Shown piece by piece: positions 1 through 8,930 of a stretch of DNA of 64,000 bases. Made by a program: the position numbers and the translations under genes. Under the pieces are notes generated by a model. The model was not told where the DNA came from, did no database searches, and was given only the letters and a program-made list of their open reading frames with translations. The stretch comes from Lewinellaceae bacterium (GTDB lineage Bacteria; Bacteroidota; Bacteroidia; Chitinophagales; Saprospiraceae): contig JACJYN010000003.1 of the NCBI GenBank assembly GCA_020636095.1, positions 248,001 to 312,000 on the forward strand, written 5' to 3'. Position 1 is the stretch's first letter. Each line of letters begins with the position of its first letter.

Positions 1-2
1 CC

Positions 3-1631
3 GGTGCGATGGAAAATACCAGCAGCGTGATTTTTGGCGACTTTGTACAAAAACACCGCCGGGAATTGATCGACAATCACAATGAGGGCATCGTCGCCCA
101 TGAGCTCTTTCACCACTGGTTCGGTGACCTGGTAACCTGTGAAAGCTGGGCCAACCTGACTTTGAATGAGGGCTTTGCCAATTACAGCGAGTACCTCTGG
201 ATGGAGCACCAGTATGGGAAGGACGAAGCCGATTACCATCTTCTGAGCGAATGGAGCGGCTATTTCGGCTCTGCCCGAGGCAATGTACACCCGCTGATCT
301 ACTTTGGCTATGAGGATAAGGAAGATATGTTCGACGCTCATAGTTATAACAAAGGCGGCTCCGTGCTACACATGTTGCGCAATTATTTAGGAGATGAAGC
401 CTTCTGGGCGGCTTTGAATAAATACCTCTCCGATAACGCCTATACAGCCGTTGAGGCTCACGACCTTCGCCTTGCTTTTGAAGCAGTGACCGGCGAGGAT
501 CTCAATTGGTTTTTCAATCAATGGTATTTCAGCCAGGGCCATCCCAACCTCGAAATAACGTACGGATATGATGCAGAAAAAGGGCAGGCAACCGTACAGG
601 TAGAACAACTCCAGGACCCCGAAACCATGCCTGCTGTATTTGAATTGCCGGTGGCTATCGATATCTACCTGGGGGAAGGCGAGCCCATCCGCCAATCAGT
701 GCGGGTGGATCAGCGCAGCCAAACCTTTTCCTTTGACGTGCCGGAGCAACCCCGCCTCATCAACTTTGATGCGGATCGGGTATTACTGGCGGAGACGAAG
801 GACAATAAAACAGAGGAAGAACTGATCTTTCAATATTATCACGCCCCGAAATTCCTCGATCGTTATGAAGCCATATTGAAGATGGAAGACAACAATACGG
901 CTCGTGCTCAGCAGTTGCTCGCCGATGGATTGGAGGATGCCTTCTGGGTGATCCGGGGAGTAGCCATTTCCAATATTGGAGAAGGGGCCGGTGAAGAAAC
1001 ATTGGCTCGCCTGAAGCAGATGTCGGTGGAAGACCCCCGTTCTCAGGTTCGGGTGGCTGCTTTTGAAAAATTTATGAACCTGGAGTATGCGGGCGCCGTC
1101 GAGCAGGCCAAAACGGCTATTCAGCGTGATTCAGCTTACAATGTGATCGGCGCCGCGCTGCAATACCTAAGCGTTAATGATGGTGAGGCCGCCTTAGCGT
1201 ACGCCAAAAAACTGGAAGCTGAACCGGTTGACGACATTTTGCTCGCTGTCGGGGAGATTTATTCCAGATCGGGGGATCCGGCTTATCTTCCTTTTTTTGA
1301 AAAAAACCTGGAAAAATTGGGCAGATTTTCCGCCATCTATTTCTTTGAAGCCTATCAAAATCTGGCCATGGAAGCCGGCTTGCCGGCCAGCGAACAAGCC
1401 CTCGAGCGTTTAAAACCTATGGCTTTAGATGAAATGAAGCCTTCCTGGTTGAGGTTTAGCGCTACCCGGGCCCTCAATGAGATGAGAAGGGCGTATGCCG
1501 GTAGTTCTGAGGAAGCAGAGCAGGAGTTGGCTCGCAATCTTCTTGAGGTTATCAAAGAGATCAAAGCCAAAGAAAAGAATATCCGGTTGAAGGCGTATTA
1601 TGATCAGATGCTTCCGGATGTGAAGCCGTAG
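3..1631 (+). CDS. M1 family aminopeptidase, C-terminal part (5' end outside window)
   Basis: Zinc metallopeptidase that removes N-terminal residues from peptides. The frame is open from base 3 and begins with the substrate-binding motif GAMEN, so the true start lies upstream of the window. The zinc site follows: HELFHH with ligands H31 and H35 and catalytic E32 (counting from the Met of GAMEN) and the third ligand in NEGFANY (E54). After about residue 270 the protein continues as helical, HEAT-like repeats, as in the C-terminal domain of M1 enzymes. The gene ends at a TAG and is followed by a 305-base gap. The motif spacing HExxH-x18-E is exact, so the enzyme should be active. Cell location cannot be judged without the N-terminus. 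Confidence 0.93.
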   Translation, partial: GAMENTSSVIFGDFVQKHRRELIDNHNEGIVAHELFHHWFGDLVTCESWANLTLNEGFANYSEYLWMEHQYGKDEADYHLLSEWSGYFGSARGNVHPLIYFGYEDKEDMFDAHSYNKGGSVLHMLRNYLGDEAFWAALNKYLSDNAYTAVEAHDLRLAFEAVTGEDLNWFFNQWYFSQGHPNLEITYGYDAEKGQATVQVEQLQDPETMPAVFELPVAIDIYLGEGEPIRQSVRVDQRSQTFSFDVPEQPRLINFDADRVLLAETKDNKTEEELIFQYYHAPKFLDRYEAILKMEDNNTARAQQLLADGLEDAFWVIRGVAISNIGEGAGEETLARLKQMSVEDPRSQVRVAAFEKFMNLEYAGAVEQAKTAIQRDSAYNVIGAALQYLSVNDGEAALAYAKKLEAEPVDDILLAVGEIYSRSGDPAYLPFFEKNLEKLGRFSAIYFFEAYQNLAMEAGLPASEQALERLKPMALDEMKPSWLRFSATRALNEMRRAYAGSSEEAEQELARNLLEVIKEIKAKEKNIRLKAYYDQMLPDVKP

Positions 1632-1936
1632 TTGAGGGCTTGTACTTTGAAGGGAAAACTTGTCAGGTACTATTAGGGCAACTTGACATTTAGGTAAATC
1701 TTAGTTAATTTACCTGCTCTTCTGTGCTATATCATATCCCAGCAAATCCAACTTGAGAATATCCATTAGCTAGTGGAAAGGCATCCGTCATTTTGAATAA
1801 TGACGGGTAAAAGCCAATTTAATACAGAATACAGGCATCATTGTGTTAAATTGCTGAGGCGGCCGATCTTTTCCCGGCCCTGGGAGTTGTTGTTATTGAT
1901 TTAATCTTTTTCAGAAAAAACGAAGTTGCTGACCCT
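1632..1936. other. Intergenic region with two small hairpins
   Basis: No gene is visible. Two inverted repeats occur: AGGTAAAT/ATTTACCT at 1692-1715 and CCGTCATT/AATGACGG at 1785-1806. Neither is followed by a clear T run, so they are weak terminator candidates for the upstream peptidase gene. The last 60 bases before the DUF4175 gene are AT-rich and probably hold its promoter, but no full -33/-7 pair could be picked. Confidence 0.4.
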
Positions 1937-4900
1937 ATGGTGACACAAGATAACTACCGGCTGTTAATCAACAAGCTAGACCAGTTCATTCGGAAATATT
2001 ACATCAACCAGATGATCCGGGGTGCACTCTACAGTATGGGCCTTATCCTGGCGCTCTTTCTGGCGATGGCCCTTTTGGAGTATTACAACTATTTCGACAG
2101 CGGCGTCCGAAAGGCTATGTTTTTTTCCTTCATAGGGGTAAGTACAGTAGCCCTCGGGTACTGGGTTATCGCACCTCTTTTGCATTATTTCCGCCTGGGT
2201 AAGGTGATTTCTCACGAACAAGCTGCTCAGATCATTGGCGGACACTTCACTGACGTGAAGGATAAGCTGTTGAATATCCTTCAGCTCAAGCACCAGTCGG
2301 ATCAGGCTTCCCGGCAGGAACTCATCCTCGCCAGTATCGATCAGAAATCCGAAGAGATCAAGCTGGTGCCGTTTCCCAGTGCAATCGACCTGAGCAAGAA
2401 TCGCAAGTACCTCCGCTATGCGCTTCCTCCTTTGCTTTTACTGATCGTTATTTTGTTCATCAATGCCAACCTGATTACAGATAGCACCGCCAGGATCATC
2501 AACAACAACAAGAATTTTGAAAGGCCGGCGCCCTTCTCCTTCCAGGTGGCGGCCGATCAGTTGAAGGCCGTTCAGTTTGAAGATTTTCCGCTCACCGTTA
2601 TGGTGGAAGGGGAGCAATTGCCCAATGAGGTGTTTATCGATATCGATAATTATCAGTACCGGCTTACCAAAGAAGCGCCCAACCGTTTCACCTATCGCTT
2701 TAATAATGTACAGAAAGATGTGGAGTTCTTCCTGTTTTCCAGCGGAGTAGAATCAGAAGACTACAAACTCAACGTCCTCGAGAAACCCAATGTAGCCGGC
2801 TTTGATGTCAAGCTGGATTATCCGGCCTACACTGAACGGCGGGATGAGGAGCTTTCGAGTATTGGCGACCTGGTCGTACCGGTAGGCACAAATATCGATT
2901 GGGTATTTAACGCTCTTCATACCGATGCTATTCGCCTGCAGTTTTCCGGCAGCGATGAGACGGCCGAGGCCACTCGCTTTTCGGAAGGCCTCTTTACTTA
3001 TAAAAAACGCGCACTTCGGGATGAAGCCTACAAGCTTTACATATCCAACCGTGCTTTGCCGAATGCGGACTCCATAAGTTATACTATATCCGTCGTTCCT
3101 GACCTGTATCCGAATATATCGGCTGAAAAATTTCAGGATAGCACAGACCTGAAATTGCTCTACTTTGTAGGAGAAGCCTCGGATGACTACGGCCTGTTGA
3201 GTCTTTCTTTCAACTACCGGATTAAAGACGAAGAAGGCGGGCAGGGAGAACTGCGCACCATCAAATTGAATAAGCCGGCCGGTAAGCAGGCCCGGTTTGA
3301 CCATACGTTCGACCTCAATACACTGGAGCTTAACCCGGGCGATGAAGTGGCCTATTACTTTGAGGTGTATGATAACGATGGCGTGAACGGCAGCAAGTCT
3401 GCCCGAACCAACCTGATGGTTTTCGCTATGCCTACGGTTAAAGAATTCGAGGCCATGGCGGAGGCCAATGATGAAAAGATCAAACAGGACCTGAAGAAAG
3501 CGCTCGAAGAGTCAAAGAAGGTTCAGGAGGATATGAAGAAGATGCGGGAGAAGCTGCTGCAGGAGAAAGACCTGGACTGGCAAAGCCGCAAGGAACTCGA
3601 AAAGCTGCTGGACCGGCAGAAGGAGCTGGAGAAGCAGATTGAACAGGCTCAGAAATCTTTCGAGGAGAACCGCAAGAACCAGGAACAGTTTTCTGAGGTG
3701 GATGAAGAGATTCTGGAAAAGCAGGAAAAACTGCAGGAAATGATGCAAGAGGTGATGAGTGAAGAAATGCAGGAGCTGATGCGGCAGATTGAAGAGTTGC
3801 TTCAGGAACTGGGTAAGGACGAGGCCCTCGAAATGATGGAGGATATGGAGCTCTCCGATGAACAACTCGAAAAAGAGCTCGACCGGATGCTCGAACTTTT
3901 TAAACAACTCGAGCTAGAACAGGAGATGCAGCAGGCAATTGACAAGCTGCAGGAATTGGCCAAAGAGCAGGAAGAACTGAGCCAGGAGACCGAGCAGGGT
4001 GAAAAAGAACAGGAAGAGCTGGAGAAAAAGCAAGAGGAAATTGACGAAGAGTTCCAGGAGATCAAGGAGAAGATGGAGGGTATCGAGGAGAAGAACCAGG
4101 AACTGGAAAAACCCCGGGAGCTGGGAGACCGGGAAGAACAAATGGAGGATATCCAAAAGGATATTGACCAGAGCCAGGAACAATTGGAGCAAAAAGAAAA
4201 CAACAAAGCTTCGGAATCTCAAAAGAAAGCCTCACAGAAAATGAAAGATATGGCGGAGGCGATGGCTATGATGATGGAGTCCGGTGAGATGGAACAGATG
4301 GAGGAAGATATTCAGGCCCTTCGGCAATTGCTGGAAAACCTGGTCGGCTTGTCTTTCGGCCAGGAGGAACTGATCGACCGTTTTAACCTCACCGATATCA
4401 ATACGCCCCGCTATGTGGAGCTGGTTCAGGAGCAGTTTAAGTTGAAGGATGATTTCCGCCTGATTGAAGATAGCCTTCAGGCTTTGAGTAAAAGGGTGTT
4501 CCAGATCGAATCCTATATCACGGAGAAAGTCACTGAGGTAAAAAGCAATATGAAAGAAGGGCTGGAAGATCTCGAGGAGCGCCGCAAGCCTCAGGCCAGC
4601 GACCATCAGCAACGCACGATGAAAAATGTGAACGACCTGGCGCTTATGCTAAGTGAGGTGATGAACCAGATGCAGCAGCAGATGTCGGGTATGATGGCAG
4701 GCAACCAGATGTGCGACAAGCCGGGAGGCGAGGGAAAGAGCGGCAAGGTGCCCAAGGATAAGATGAGCCAGGGGCAGCAAAGCCTCAATGAGCAGATGAA
4801 ACAGATGAAGGAGCGGATGGAAAAAGGAATGGGCGGAGGATCCTCTAAAGAGTTTGCTGAAATGGCGGCTCGCCAGGCAGCCATGCGTAAAGCCCTGAAA

Positions 4901-5266
4901 GAAAAACAGAAAAAGCTGCAGGAGCAGGGCCAAGGCAGTAAAGAGCTACAGGAAATGATTGATCAGATGGATAAATCGGAAGAGGATTTGGTGAACAAGC
5001 GGCTGACCAATGAAATGATGAAGCGGCAGCAGGATATCCTCACCCGGCTGCTCGAACACGAAAAGGCAGAACGGCAACGCGAGTACGACGAACAGCGCAA
5101 GGCCGAACAGGCTACCCAGCAAGAACGCCAGATGCCCCCGTCGCTGGAAGAGTATATCAAAAAACGGGAAGCAGAAGTGGAAATGTTCAAAGCCGTCTCT
5201 CCGGCCCTGAAGCCCTACTATAAATCACTGGTAGAACAATATATCAATTCTTTGAAAACTGAATAA
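1937..5266 (+). CDS. DUF4175 family membrane-anchored coiled-coil protein
   Basis: A 1109-residue protein of the DUF4175 type that is widespread in Bacteroidota; its function is not known. Two hydrophobic segments near residues 30-50 and 60-80 and another near 160-178 anchor it in the membrane. Residues about 180-490 are beta-rich, and about 500-800 form a very long, charged coiled coil made almost wholly of Glu, Lys, Gln and Leu. The C-terminal part (about 850-1109) has Met/Gln-rich stretches (QMQQQMSGMM) and ends with a second coiled coil. Low complexity explains the long spurious reading frames on the opposite strand. A strong terminator follows directly, so it is probably the last gene of its transcript. 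Family assignment rests on N-terminal sequence style and architecture. Confidence 0.8.
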   Translation: MVTQDNYRLLINKLDQFIRKYYINQMIRGALYSMGLILALFLAMALLEYYNYFDSGVRKAMFFSFIGVSTVALGYWVIAPLLHYFRLGKVISHEQAAQIIGGHFTDVKDKLLNILQLKHQSDQASRQELILASIDQKSEEIKLVPFPSAIDLSKNRKYLRYALPPLLLLIVILFINANLITDSTARIINNNKNFERPAPFSFQVAADQLKAVQFEDFPLTVMVEGEQLPNEVFIDIDNYQYRLTKEAPNRFTYRFNNVQKDVEFFLFSSGVESEDYKLNVLEKPNVAGFDVKLDYPAYTERRDEELSSIGDLVVPVGTNIDWVFNALHTDAIRLQFSGSDETAEATRFSEGLFTYKKRALRDEAYKLYISNRALPNADSISYTISVVPDLYPNISAEKFQDSTDLKLLYFVGEASDDYGLLSLSFNYRIKDEEGGQGELRTIKLNKPAGKQARFDHTFDLNTLELNPGDEVAYYFEVYDNDGVNGSKSARTNLMVFAMPTVKEFEAMAEANDEKIKQDLKKALEESKKVQEDMKKMREKLLQEKDLDWQSRKELEKLLDRQKELEKQIEQAQKSFEENRKNQEQFSEVDEEILEKQEKLQEMMQEVMSEEMQELMRQIEELLQELGKDEALEMMEDMELSDEQLEKELDRMLELFKQLELEQEMQQAIDKLQELAKEQEELSQETEQGEKEQEELEKKQEEIDEEFQEIKEKMEGIEEKNQELEKPRELGDREEQMEDIQKDIDQSQEQLEQKENNKASESQKKASQKMKDMAEAMAMMMESGEMEQMEEDIQALRQLLENLVGLSFGQEELIDRFNLTDINTPRYVELVQEQFKLKDDFRLIEDSLQALSKRVFQIESYITEKVTEVKSNMKEGLEDLEERRKPQASDHQQRTMKNVNDLALMLSEVMNQMQQQMSGMMAGNQMCDKPGGEGKSGKVPKDKMSQGQQSLNEQMKQMKERMEKGMGGGSSKEFAEMAARQAAMRKALKEKQKKLQEQGQGSKELQEMIDQMDKSEEDLVNKRLTNEMMKRQQDILTRLLEHEKAERQREYDEQRKAEQATQQERQMPPSLEEYIKKREAEVEMFKAVSPALKPYYKSLVEQYINSLKTE

Positions 5267-5274
5267 CATTTTAA

Positions 5275-5322
5275 GGCAGCAGCACCGAAATTCAACCGAT
5301 GCTGCTGCCTTTCTTCATTTTA
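5275..5322 (+). terminator. Rho-independent terminator after the DUF4175 gene
   Basis: Perfect 10-bp stem GGCAGCAGCA/TGCTGCTGCC (5275-5284 with 5300-5309) followed by a T-rich tail (TTTCTTCATTTT). It starts 9 bases after the stop codon. Confidence 0.85.
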
Positions 5323-5348
5323 TTACTATTCCCAACAAAACTTAAAAC

Positions 5349-5379
5349 TTGCATGTTATTAGAAATTGCATTAAATTTC
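5349..5379 (+). promoter_or_regulatory. Bacteroidota-type promoter candidate for the ATPase-ybeY pair
   Basis: TTG at 5349-5351, a 20-base spacer, then TAAATTTC at 5372-5379, one base off the TAnnTTTG -7 consensus. It lies 15 bases upstream of the start codon, so the 5' leader would be very short. Confidence 0.45.
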
Positions 5380-5394
5380 GATTGTTGAAATAAA

Positions 5395-5799
5395 ATGAGT
5401 TCAAAGCCTATTATGCTTAAGCTTTCCTCAAACCCCAGGAATATTGCCCTGGTTGAATCCTTTGTTGAACAGGTGGTTGAGCGTTATAAGCTCAGCCCGG
5501 ATGTTTACGGGAATATCCTGATCAGCCTCACCGAAGCTGTGAACAACGCTATTATTCACGGCAACTGCGAAGATGAATCCAAAACAGTAAGAATACAGTT
5601 CCGAAAACTGAAAAACCACCTCGCCGTACGCGTTACGGATGAGGGCTGCGGCTTTGACCATCATTCCGTTCCCGACCCTACAGCTCCCGAAAACCTCCTC
5701 ACAGTGGGAGGGCGCGGTGTCTTCCTTATGCAACAACTCTCCGATTCCGTAGAATTCCACAACAACGGCAGCACCGTTGAGATGCAGTTCAGAATATGA
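5395..5799 (+). CDS. Anti-sigma-factor-type serine kinase / HATPase (RsbW-like)
   Basis: A 134-residue stand-alone GHKL ATPase of the RsbW/SpoIIAB type, which normally binds or phosphorylates anti-anti-sigma partners in partner-switching control. The Bergerat fold motifs are visible: N box EAVNNAIIHGN (residues 47-57), G1 box DEGCGFD (82-88) and G2 box GGRGVFLM (105-112). The length is that of the family. No sigma factor or STAS antagonist is next to it; it overlaps ybeY by four bases (ATGA), so the two are translationally coupled. This pairing with an RNA-processing enzyme is conserved-looking, but its meaning is not clear from the sequence. Partner and target cannot be inferred here. Confidence 0.85.
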   Translation: MSSKPIMLKLSSNPRNIALVESFVEQVVERYKLSPDVYGNILISLTEAVNNAIIHGNCEDESKTVRIQFRKLKNHLAVRVTDEGCGFDHHSVPDPTAPENLLTVGGRGVFLMQQLSDSVEFHNNGSTVEMQFRI

Positions 5800-6260
5800 G
5801 CCATACGCCGGATGAATGGTTTTGGGAAGATGAAGAGGCTTCCGTTTCTTTTCAAAATGAGGATGTCGAATTCGAACTTTCCCAACCGGATGTACTCGCC
5901 GAATGGATAAAGGCTGTGATAGAAAGAGAGGGATGTACTTTGCAACAGGCTTCCTATATCTTTTGCAGCGACGAATACCTCTACAATCTGAATCAGGAAT
6001 ACCTCAACCACGATACCTATACGGATATTATTACCTTTCCTTACGCAGCGCCTCCAATGATCGAAGGGGATATTTTTATCAGCGTTGACCGCGTGAAGGA
6101 CAATGCCCGTCAATTTGGGGCGCCTTTTGAGCAGGAGTTGCATCGCGTGATGATCCATGGCATACTTCATTTGTGTGGTTATCCGGATAAATCTCCCGGG
6201 GAAAAAGCCAGTATGCGTGAAAAAGAGGAAGAGGCGCTGAAGTTGTTACAAGCGCAATAA
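5796..6260 (+). CDS. ybeY: Endoribonuclease YbeY (rRNA maturation)
   Basis: Single-strand endoribonuclease needed for 16S rRNA 3'-end maturation and ribosome quality control. The metal site is seen as HGILHLCGYPDK with H121 and H125; the third ligand, His in the classical HGxLHLxGYDH, is here Asp131, as is common in Bacteroidota versions of the family (recalled, not checked). The upstream segment with TDIITFPY (76-83) is also typical. At 154 residues the length is normal. The start ATG overlaps the stop of the preceding ATPase gene, which fixes the start. The last gene of the pair; the following 200 bases lead into the thr operon. Confidence 0.9.
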   Translation: MSHTPDEWFWEDEEASVSFQNEDVEFELSQPDVLAEWIKAVIEREGCTLQQASYIFCSDEYLYNLNQEYLNHDTYTDIITFPYAAPPMIEGDIFISVDRVKDNARQFGAPFEQELHRVMIHGILHLCGYPDKSPGEKASMREKEEEALKLLQAQ

Positions 6261-6349
6261 CAGTCTACTCAGCTTTTTCCTGGCATCCCTCCTTGTCCCT
6301 CCTCCCTTATAAAATACCTTGAAAAATACCATTTATCCCCGAAGCGCTA

Positions 6350-6473
6350 TACTTTTGCATCTTCAATAGGATTTGCCCTAGCCACATAGATGATAGCTAC
6401 CCGGTAGGCCTGGTCGCCCTGTCCTTTCCGATGGACATTCGGCCCGCCGGCTAACCTCTAAACTACATAGGTA
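6350..6473 (+). promoter_or_regulatory. thr operon promoter element and structured leader
   Basis: A -7 match TACTTTTG lies at 6350-6357; no TTG is found at the right distance upstream. The roughly 110-base leader can fold: CCTAGCC/GGTAGG (6377-6408) and TGTCC/GGACA (6420-6436). It also contains a five-codon frame at 6390-6407 reading Met-Ile-Ala-Thr-Arg, with Ile and Thr codons, and a seven-codon frame at 6431-6454. Attenuation by a leader peptide is possible but unproven; no known riboswitch was recognised. Confidence 0.4.
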
Positions 6474-8930
6474 ATGAAAGTTTTGAAGTTTGGCGGTTCG
6501 TCCGTCGCAAAACCGGAACGCATTCTCAGAATAGTTGAAATCCTGAAAGGATATTACACCAAAGGCGAAAAGTTCACGGTTGTTTTTTCTGCTTTCGGTG
6601 GGGTTACCGATAGCCTCATTGAAATGAGCAACCTGGCGGCAAAAGGAGACGAAGCCTATCTTGCCCTCTTTGAAGCGTTCAGCCGCCGCCACCTCGATGC
6701 AGTCAATGAGTTACTGGAAGGGGAATACCGCAACACCGCATACCCTGAACTGGAGAATAACCATGAAGTACTTAAGAATTTACTTTATGGAATTTTCCTG
6801 GTCAGGGAAGCGTCCCCCCGGACAATGGATTATGTGCTGAGTTTCGGGGAGCGTAGCTCTGCCTTTATTATTGCACACGTCCTTCGGCAGAGTGGCATCA
6901 ATGCCAGTTATCTGGACGCCAGGAAGGTCATCAAAACCGACCGGTATTTCGGCTCAGCCAAAGTGGATTTTAACCTCACTTACCAGAAAATTCGAGAGCA
7001 TTATTCTCAAAACCCTGATGTTCAGGTTGTTACGGGTTTTATTGCGTCGGCAAAAGGAGGGTTGACCACTACCCTTGGGCGGGGAGGCTCCGATTATACA
7101 GCTTCTCTGATTGCGGCAGGGCTCGACGCCAGGGTGATCGAAATCTGGACGGATGTCGACGGTGTATTAACGGCTGACCCCCGTATGGTGAAACGGGCTT
7201 TCACCATTTCAAGCATGACCTACGCTGAAGCCATGGAGATGTCTCACTTTGGCGCTAAAGTGATCTACCCGCCCACTTTACAGCCGGCCCTGATTAAGAA
7301 GATCCCTTTATATATTAAGAATACTTTTAATCCTTCATTTGAAGGAACGCTGATCTCTGACAAAGCTGACCTGGGCAAACACGCGGTCAAAGGCATTTCT
7401 TCCATCAGCAATATAGCCTTACTCACCTTGTCGGGCAGTGGGCTGTTTGGGGTGCCGGGTACTGCCGGGCGCCTCTTCTCCTCCCTGGCACAGGGAGAGA
7501 TCAACGTTATTCTCATCACCCAGGGGTCGTCTGAGCACTCTATCAGTTTTGCCATTCAGCCGCATCTGGCCACCAAGGCCAAAAAGCGGGTGGAGGCCGA
7601 ATTTGAATATGAAATAAGCATGGGTATCGTCGACCCGGTGAAGGTTGAAGAAGACCTTTCGGTCGTGGCGATCATCGGAGAGAACATGCGTTATCAACCC
7701 GGGATTTCCGGGCGGCTCTTTCAGGCACTAGGTAAGAATGGCATCAATGCAGTGGCTATTGCGCAGGGATCCTCCGAACTGAATATTTCGGTTGTGATCA
7801 ACCGGCCAGATGAGTCCAAAGCGCTGAATGCTTTGCACGAAGCCTTCTTCCTGTCGGATACGAAAGAGCTCCACTTATTCATGGTGGGGGTTGGCCTGAT
7901 CGGCAGTACGCTGATCCGGCAAATAATGGAGCAGAGCAAATTTCTTAAAGATAAGCGAGGCCTGGAAATCCGGATCGTAGGGCTGGCCAACAGCAAGACG
8001 ATGCTCTTCCGGGAAGAAGGGATCGGACTGGACAACTGGAAGGAAGCGCTGAAGCAATCCGAAACGACAATGGACATCGCCATCTTCATCGGTAAGATGA
8101 AAGAGATGAACCTTTCCAATACCATTTTTGTGGATAATACCGCCAACGAAAAAATAGCGAGTTACTACGAGTCTATTCTGGACTCGAGCATTTCGCTTTC
8201 CACTCCCAATAAGATTGCCACTTCTTCAGCCTATTTGCAATACCAACGACTCAAGTCCATCGCAAAACGACGTGGGGTGCAGTTCAATTATGAAACGAAC
8301 GTCGGCGCAGGCTTACCGGTCATTTCTACCCTGAACGACCTGATCAATAGCGGAGACCGCATCCTGAAGATCGAAGGGGTTCTTTCCGGTTCTCTTTCTT
8401 TTATTTTTAACGCTTTTAAAGAAGGAACCCGGTTTAGTGAAATAGTGGCGGAGGCTCGCCGGCGAGGGTATACCGAGCCCGACCCCCGGGTAGACCTGAA
8501 TGGCCTTGATGTCCGCCGGAAGTTGGTCATTCTGGCCAGGGAAACCGGGCTGCCTCTGGAAGCGAAAGATATTAAAGTTGAAAATATTCTGCCCGCTGCC
8601 TGCCAGGAAGCGGAGACAGTAGAAGATTTTCTGAAAGAAATAGCCAATGCCGACGGGCAGTTCGAAATGCTCCGGAAGCAATCGGAAGCCGATGGCAAAC
8701 GGTTGCGGATGATTGCCCGGCTGGAAGGAGATAAAGCTTCGATCGGTTTGCAGCAAGTTGACAGCAATGATCCATTCTATACATTGAGCGGGAGTGATAA
8801 TATGATCGTTTTCACGACTGAGCGCTACAAGGACCGGCCGCTGGTGGTGCGCGGGCCCGGCGCCGGAGCAGAGGTCACTGCCGCCGGGTTGTTTGCAGAA
8901 ATAATCACGATAGGGAATTATTTATCATAA
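6474..8930 (+). CDS. thrA: Bifunctional aspartokinase / homoserine dehydrogenase I
   Basis: Catalyses the first and third steps from aspartate to homoserine. Residues 1-290 are the kinase domain, beginning KFGGSSV (5-11). Residues about 310-460 carry two ACT-type regulatory repeats (ITQGSSEHSISF and IAQGSSELNISV), the usual site of threonine feedback. The homoserine dehydrogenase half starts near residue 464 with the NAD(P)-binding GVGLIGS and includes NVGAGLPVISTLNDL in the catalytic part. At 818 residues the length matches ThrA/MetL proteins. The stop codon overlaps the thrB start (TAATG), so thrA, thrB and thrC form one operon. Threonine control is inferred from the neighbours; MetL function is unlikely here. 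Confidence 0.96.
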   Translation: MKVLKFGGSSVAKPERILRIVEILKGYYTKGEKFTVVFSAFGGVTDSLIEMSNLAAKGDEAYLALFEAFSRRHLDAVNELLEGEYRNTAYPELENNHEVLKNLLYGIFLVREASPRTMDYVLSFGERSSAFIIAHVLRQSGINASYLDARKVIKTDRYFGSAKVDFNLTYQKIREHYSQNPDVQVVTGFIASAKGGLTTTLGRGGSDYTASLIAAGLDARVIEIWTDVDGVLTADPRMVKRAFTISSMTYAEAMEMSHFGAKVIYPPTLQPALIKKIPLYIKNTFNPSFEGTLISDKADLGKHAVKGISSISNIALLTLSGSGLFGVPGTAGRLFSSLAQGEINVILITQGSSEHSISFAIQPHLATKAKKRVEAEFEYEISMGIVDPVKVEEDLSVVAIIGENMRYQPGISGRLFQALGKNGINAVAIAQGSSELNISVVINRPDESKALNALHEAFFLSDTKELHLFMVGVGLIGSTLIRQIMEQSKFLKDKRGLEIRIVGLANSKTMLFREEGIGLDNWKEALKQSETTMDIAIFIGKMKEMNLSNTIFVDNTANEKIASYYESILDSSISLSTPNKIATSSAYLQYQRLKSIAKRRGVQFNYETNVGAGLPVISTLNDLINSGDRILKIEGVLSGSLSFIFNAFKEGTRFSEIVAEARRRGYTEPDPRVDLNGLDVRRKLVILARETGLPLEAKDIKVENILPAACQEAETVEDFLKEIANADGQFEMLRKQSEADGKRLRMIARLEGDKASIGLQQVDSNDPFYTLSGSDNMIVFTTERYKDRPLVVRGPGAGAEVTAAGLFAEIITIGNYLS

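Noticed and set aside
3512..4933. Several long leucine- or serine-rich frames opposite the DUF4175 gene
   Set aside because: They are mirror images of the Glu/Lys/Gln-rich coiled coil and have no family features or start signals.
6361..6473. SAM, lysine or other known riboswitch in the thrA leader
   Set aside because: None of the conserved core sequences of those classes could be recognised.
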